Source: Tenodera sinensis (lineage: Eukaryota; Arthropoda; Insecta; Mantodea; Mantidae). From it: a stretch of DNA of 64,000 nt. The stretch's first letter is position 1. Each line of letters begins with the position of its first letter. The position numbers and the translations under genes were made by a program. The stretch is taken from NCBI GenBank assembly GCA_030765045.1, contig CM060967.1, positions 124,665,412-124,729,411 on the forward strand, read 5' to 3'. Positions 62,634 through 64,000 of this stretch are shown here, piece by piece. Under the pieces are notes generated by a model. It was given only the letters and a program-made list of their open reading frames with translations, had not been told where the DNA came from and made no database searches.

Positions 62634-64000
62634 TTAGTTGTGGTAATTTCCCTGAGTGTTGGTGATGGTTATTATTTCTGTATTCTGTGCAACATCCACC
62701 CTATTTGGCACGTTTCCATCTACTTCCTGCTGTCTTATGTTGCCAGTGTTCCATTGGTTTCCGCCCCTTTGTTGTGAACCCCTGTTGCATGGCAGTCTTT
62801 GGTTGTTCAAGTATTCTCTACAGAATTGTATGTGATTCACTTGATGGGTACGGTCTCCTGGTCTTCCACGATCATATGTATATGTTTGGTGTCTCGATTC
62901 ACCCCTTGGTATCGTGTTGTGGTACCGCTGTCTCGTGTTCTCCATCCTTTCGCCATGATTGTGTGGTTGTGGGAAATGGCGTGCCCCTCTCCCCCTGTCA
63001 TGGGTGCTCCTAGTATTTCTATCTTCTCTCTCATTCTGGTTGTTTGTAGTCGCACTCCTGTTTAAGATAGGTGAGTTTGGGTGACCGTGCCTAAGTCTAT
63101 GCTCATTAGGCCGACCATTTTGCATTTCGAAGGCTGTCAGTAATTCTATCATATCTGCAAAATCTACTGGCCTTGCAACAATTAACCCTGTTCTCACTGT
63201 GTCTGGGAAATGTCTTGTTATGCTGGTAATTAACTCTGCTTCCGACAGGTTAGGGTCTAATAGCTTCCCTTTGTTGGTTACTTTCATAAAATAATCGACT
63301 AGCGATAACGCTTTGGTTGGATCATATCTACCTGTCGCTAGCTCTACCCTAGTCTGGTTTTGCTTAGCTGGGCCCCAATACCTTGATAGGAATAGATTTC
63401 TGAATGAGTTATATGATTCATGACCAGCTAGTGTTAACCTTAGCCATTCCAATGCTTTGTTTTTTAAGCTTTTCTTGACTATCATCATCCTAAGCTCACT
63501 TGGTATCCTTTTCACTTTAAAATACTCTTCCATCTCCTTAACAAAGAGTTTTGGATCATCTCCCTTCTCCTCGTCAAATGTAGGTGGTGTGATTTCATGT
63601 AGTATGCTGTTGGTGTAGGATGTGTTGTGTGTTGTGTCATTGTTTAATTGTGAACCTCTTTCTCTATATGGTGAGTCAACATTTTGTACATTATTCAAAT
63701 AACTTTCATCTTGTACATCATTTACATGTAAATCGTCATTTTGCCTTTGTAGTGCATTCACAACATCATTTACATTAGCCAAACTTTCTTTTCCTTTTCT
63801 CATTTCTTCACAAATTGATTTTAAATCATTCTTTATTTCTAAGTGACTTTGTTTCATATCATTCATAGCATCTTGTTGTGATTGTACTACATCAGCCATA
63901 GTCTTAATTTTAGGAATGACAATTTGTTCTACAGTTTCATTAATAAATTCTTTCTTCACTACCTCAATTTCTTTCCTTAATTCCTCAGTTATTTCTACTT
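62634..64000 (-). CDS. gag: Gag of the second gypsy element (N-terminus outside the window)
   Basis: The frame is open to the window edge and begins there inside the coiled coil (EITEELRKEIEVVKKEF). The core is collinear with the first element's Gag: DDPKLFVKEMEEYFKVKRIP, NKALEWLRLTL, FRNLFLSRYWGPAKQNQTRV, DYFMKVTNKGKLLDPN, then an Arg/Gly/Asn/His-rich tail without zinc knuckles. The two proteins are clearly homologous but well diverged, so they belong to different subfamilies. No stop interrupts ~455 codons. Several plus-strand frames here are only its shadow. Confidence 0.88.
   Translation of the reverse strand, partial: VEITEELRKEIEVVKKEFINETVEQIVIPKIKTMADVVQSQQDAMNDMKQSHLEIKNDLKSICEEMRKGKESLANVNDVVNALQRQNDDLHVNDVQDESYLNNVQNVDSPYRERGSQLNNDTTHNTSYTNSILHEITPPTFDEEKGDDPKLFVKEMEEYFKVKRIPSELRMMIVKKSLKNKALEWLRLTLAGHESYNSFRNLFLSRYWGPAKQNQTRVELATGRYDPTKALSLVDYFMKVTNKGKLLDPNLSEAELITSITRHFPDTVRTGLIVARPVDFADMIELLTAFEMQNGRPNEHRLRHGHPNSPILNRSATTNNQNEREDRNTRSTHDRGRGARHFPQPHNHGERMENTRQRYHNTIPRGESRHQTYTYDRGRPGDRTHQVNHIQFCREYLNNQRLPCNRGSQQRGGNQWNTGNIRQQEVDGNVPNRVDVAQNTEIITITNTQGNYHN
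62646..62652 (-). promoter_or_regulatory. -1 frameshift heptamer G GGA AAT, conserved with the first element
   Basis: Gag-frame codons cag-gga-aat sit 9 bases before the gag stop (62636-62634), giving Gln-Gly-Asn as in the first element. After slippage the frame reads GKLPQLSSSQSSG then a stop, so the product it once served has been deleted. Confidence 0.7.

Larger units (their letters stand above)
62407..64000 (-). mobile_element. Second Ty3/gypsy element, gag retained, nearly all pol deleted (runs off the right edge)
   Basis: Minus-strand gag (64000-62634) is followed within ~90 bases by the last 46 codons of an integrase (62547-62407). Protease, RT, RNase H and most of integrase are gone. 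The LTRs were not found: one lies outside the window and the other was not recognised. Confidence 0.75.

Noticed and set aside
62687..63065. Plus-strand frames of 88-108 codons
   Set aside because: They are shadows of the Arg/Gly/His-rich Gag C-terminus on the minus strand.

Overview
The window is arthropod, most likely insect, nuclear DNA. It is AT-rich and intron-bearing and is packed with transposable elements of many classes (Ty3/gypsy, LINE, Penelope, hAT, Tigger/pogo, mariner, several tRNA-derived SINE families). A short TTAGG run, the arthropod telomere unit, also occurs. The mix suggests a large polyneopteran-type genome (cockroach, termite or stick insect), but that placement is inference. 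There is no sign of bacterial operons, CRISPR or phage.

Host gene. One conserved cellular gene can be assembled: PSMD9 (proteasome base-assembly chaperone, yeast Nas2) on the minus strand. It has four coding exons at 25674-25576, 22365-22263, 18512-18334 and 13557-13330. Splice phases agree and the predicted protein is 202 residues. Its three introns (3.2, 3.8 and 4.8 kb) are full of transposon debris and contain a 2.1-kb imperfect inverted repeat. A weak exon-like piece resembling the pre-S1 region of TRPA channels lies at 30328-30419.

Left part (1-13 kb). Positions 1-5.8 kb are stacked copies of one ~1.1-kb non-coding repeat (here Rep-A), interrupted by SINEs and a LINE 3' end. A decayed Penelope-like element (10.3-11.1 kb) and a Tigger remnant (12.3-13.0 kb) follow.

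Centre (25-46 kb). This part holds a ~720-bp foldback element (26.57-27.28 kb) and LINE fragments with RNase H domains (30.5-33.7 and 44.7-45.7 kb). A mariner fragment lies at 35.9-36.2 kb. A 2.68-kb hAT element has an uninterrupted 722-codon transposase, recognisable termini and a target duplication; it sits inside a Rep-A copy that also carries two SINEs.

Right part (47-64 kb). There is a 263-bp hAT-like MITE, a Tigger deletion derivative and a full-length 573-bp SINE. The main item is a young Ty3/gypsy element (52245-58427) with 782-bp LTRs in which I found only two differences. It keeps gag, protease and the first part of RT, then joins directly to the integrase C-terminal half. A related gag at the right edge (minus strand) has lost even more of pol. 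Both keep a correctly phased G-GGA-AAY slippery heptamer just before the gag stop. Between them lies a 1.5-kb non-coding element with subterminal repeats.

The most unusual items are the small hairpin retroposons with 11-13 bp target duplications, the recurrent gag-plus/pol-minus gypsy structure, the long intronic inverted repeat, and the abundance of Rep-A.
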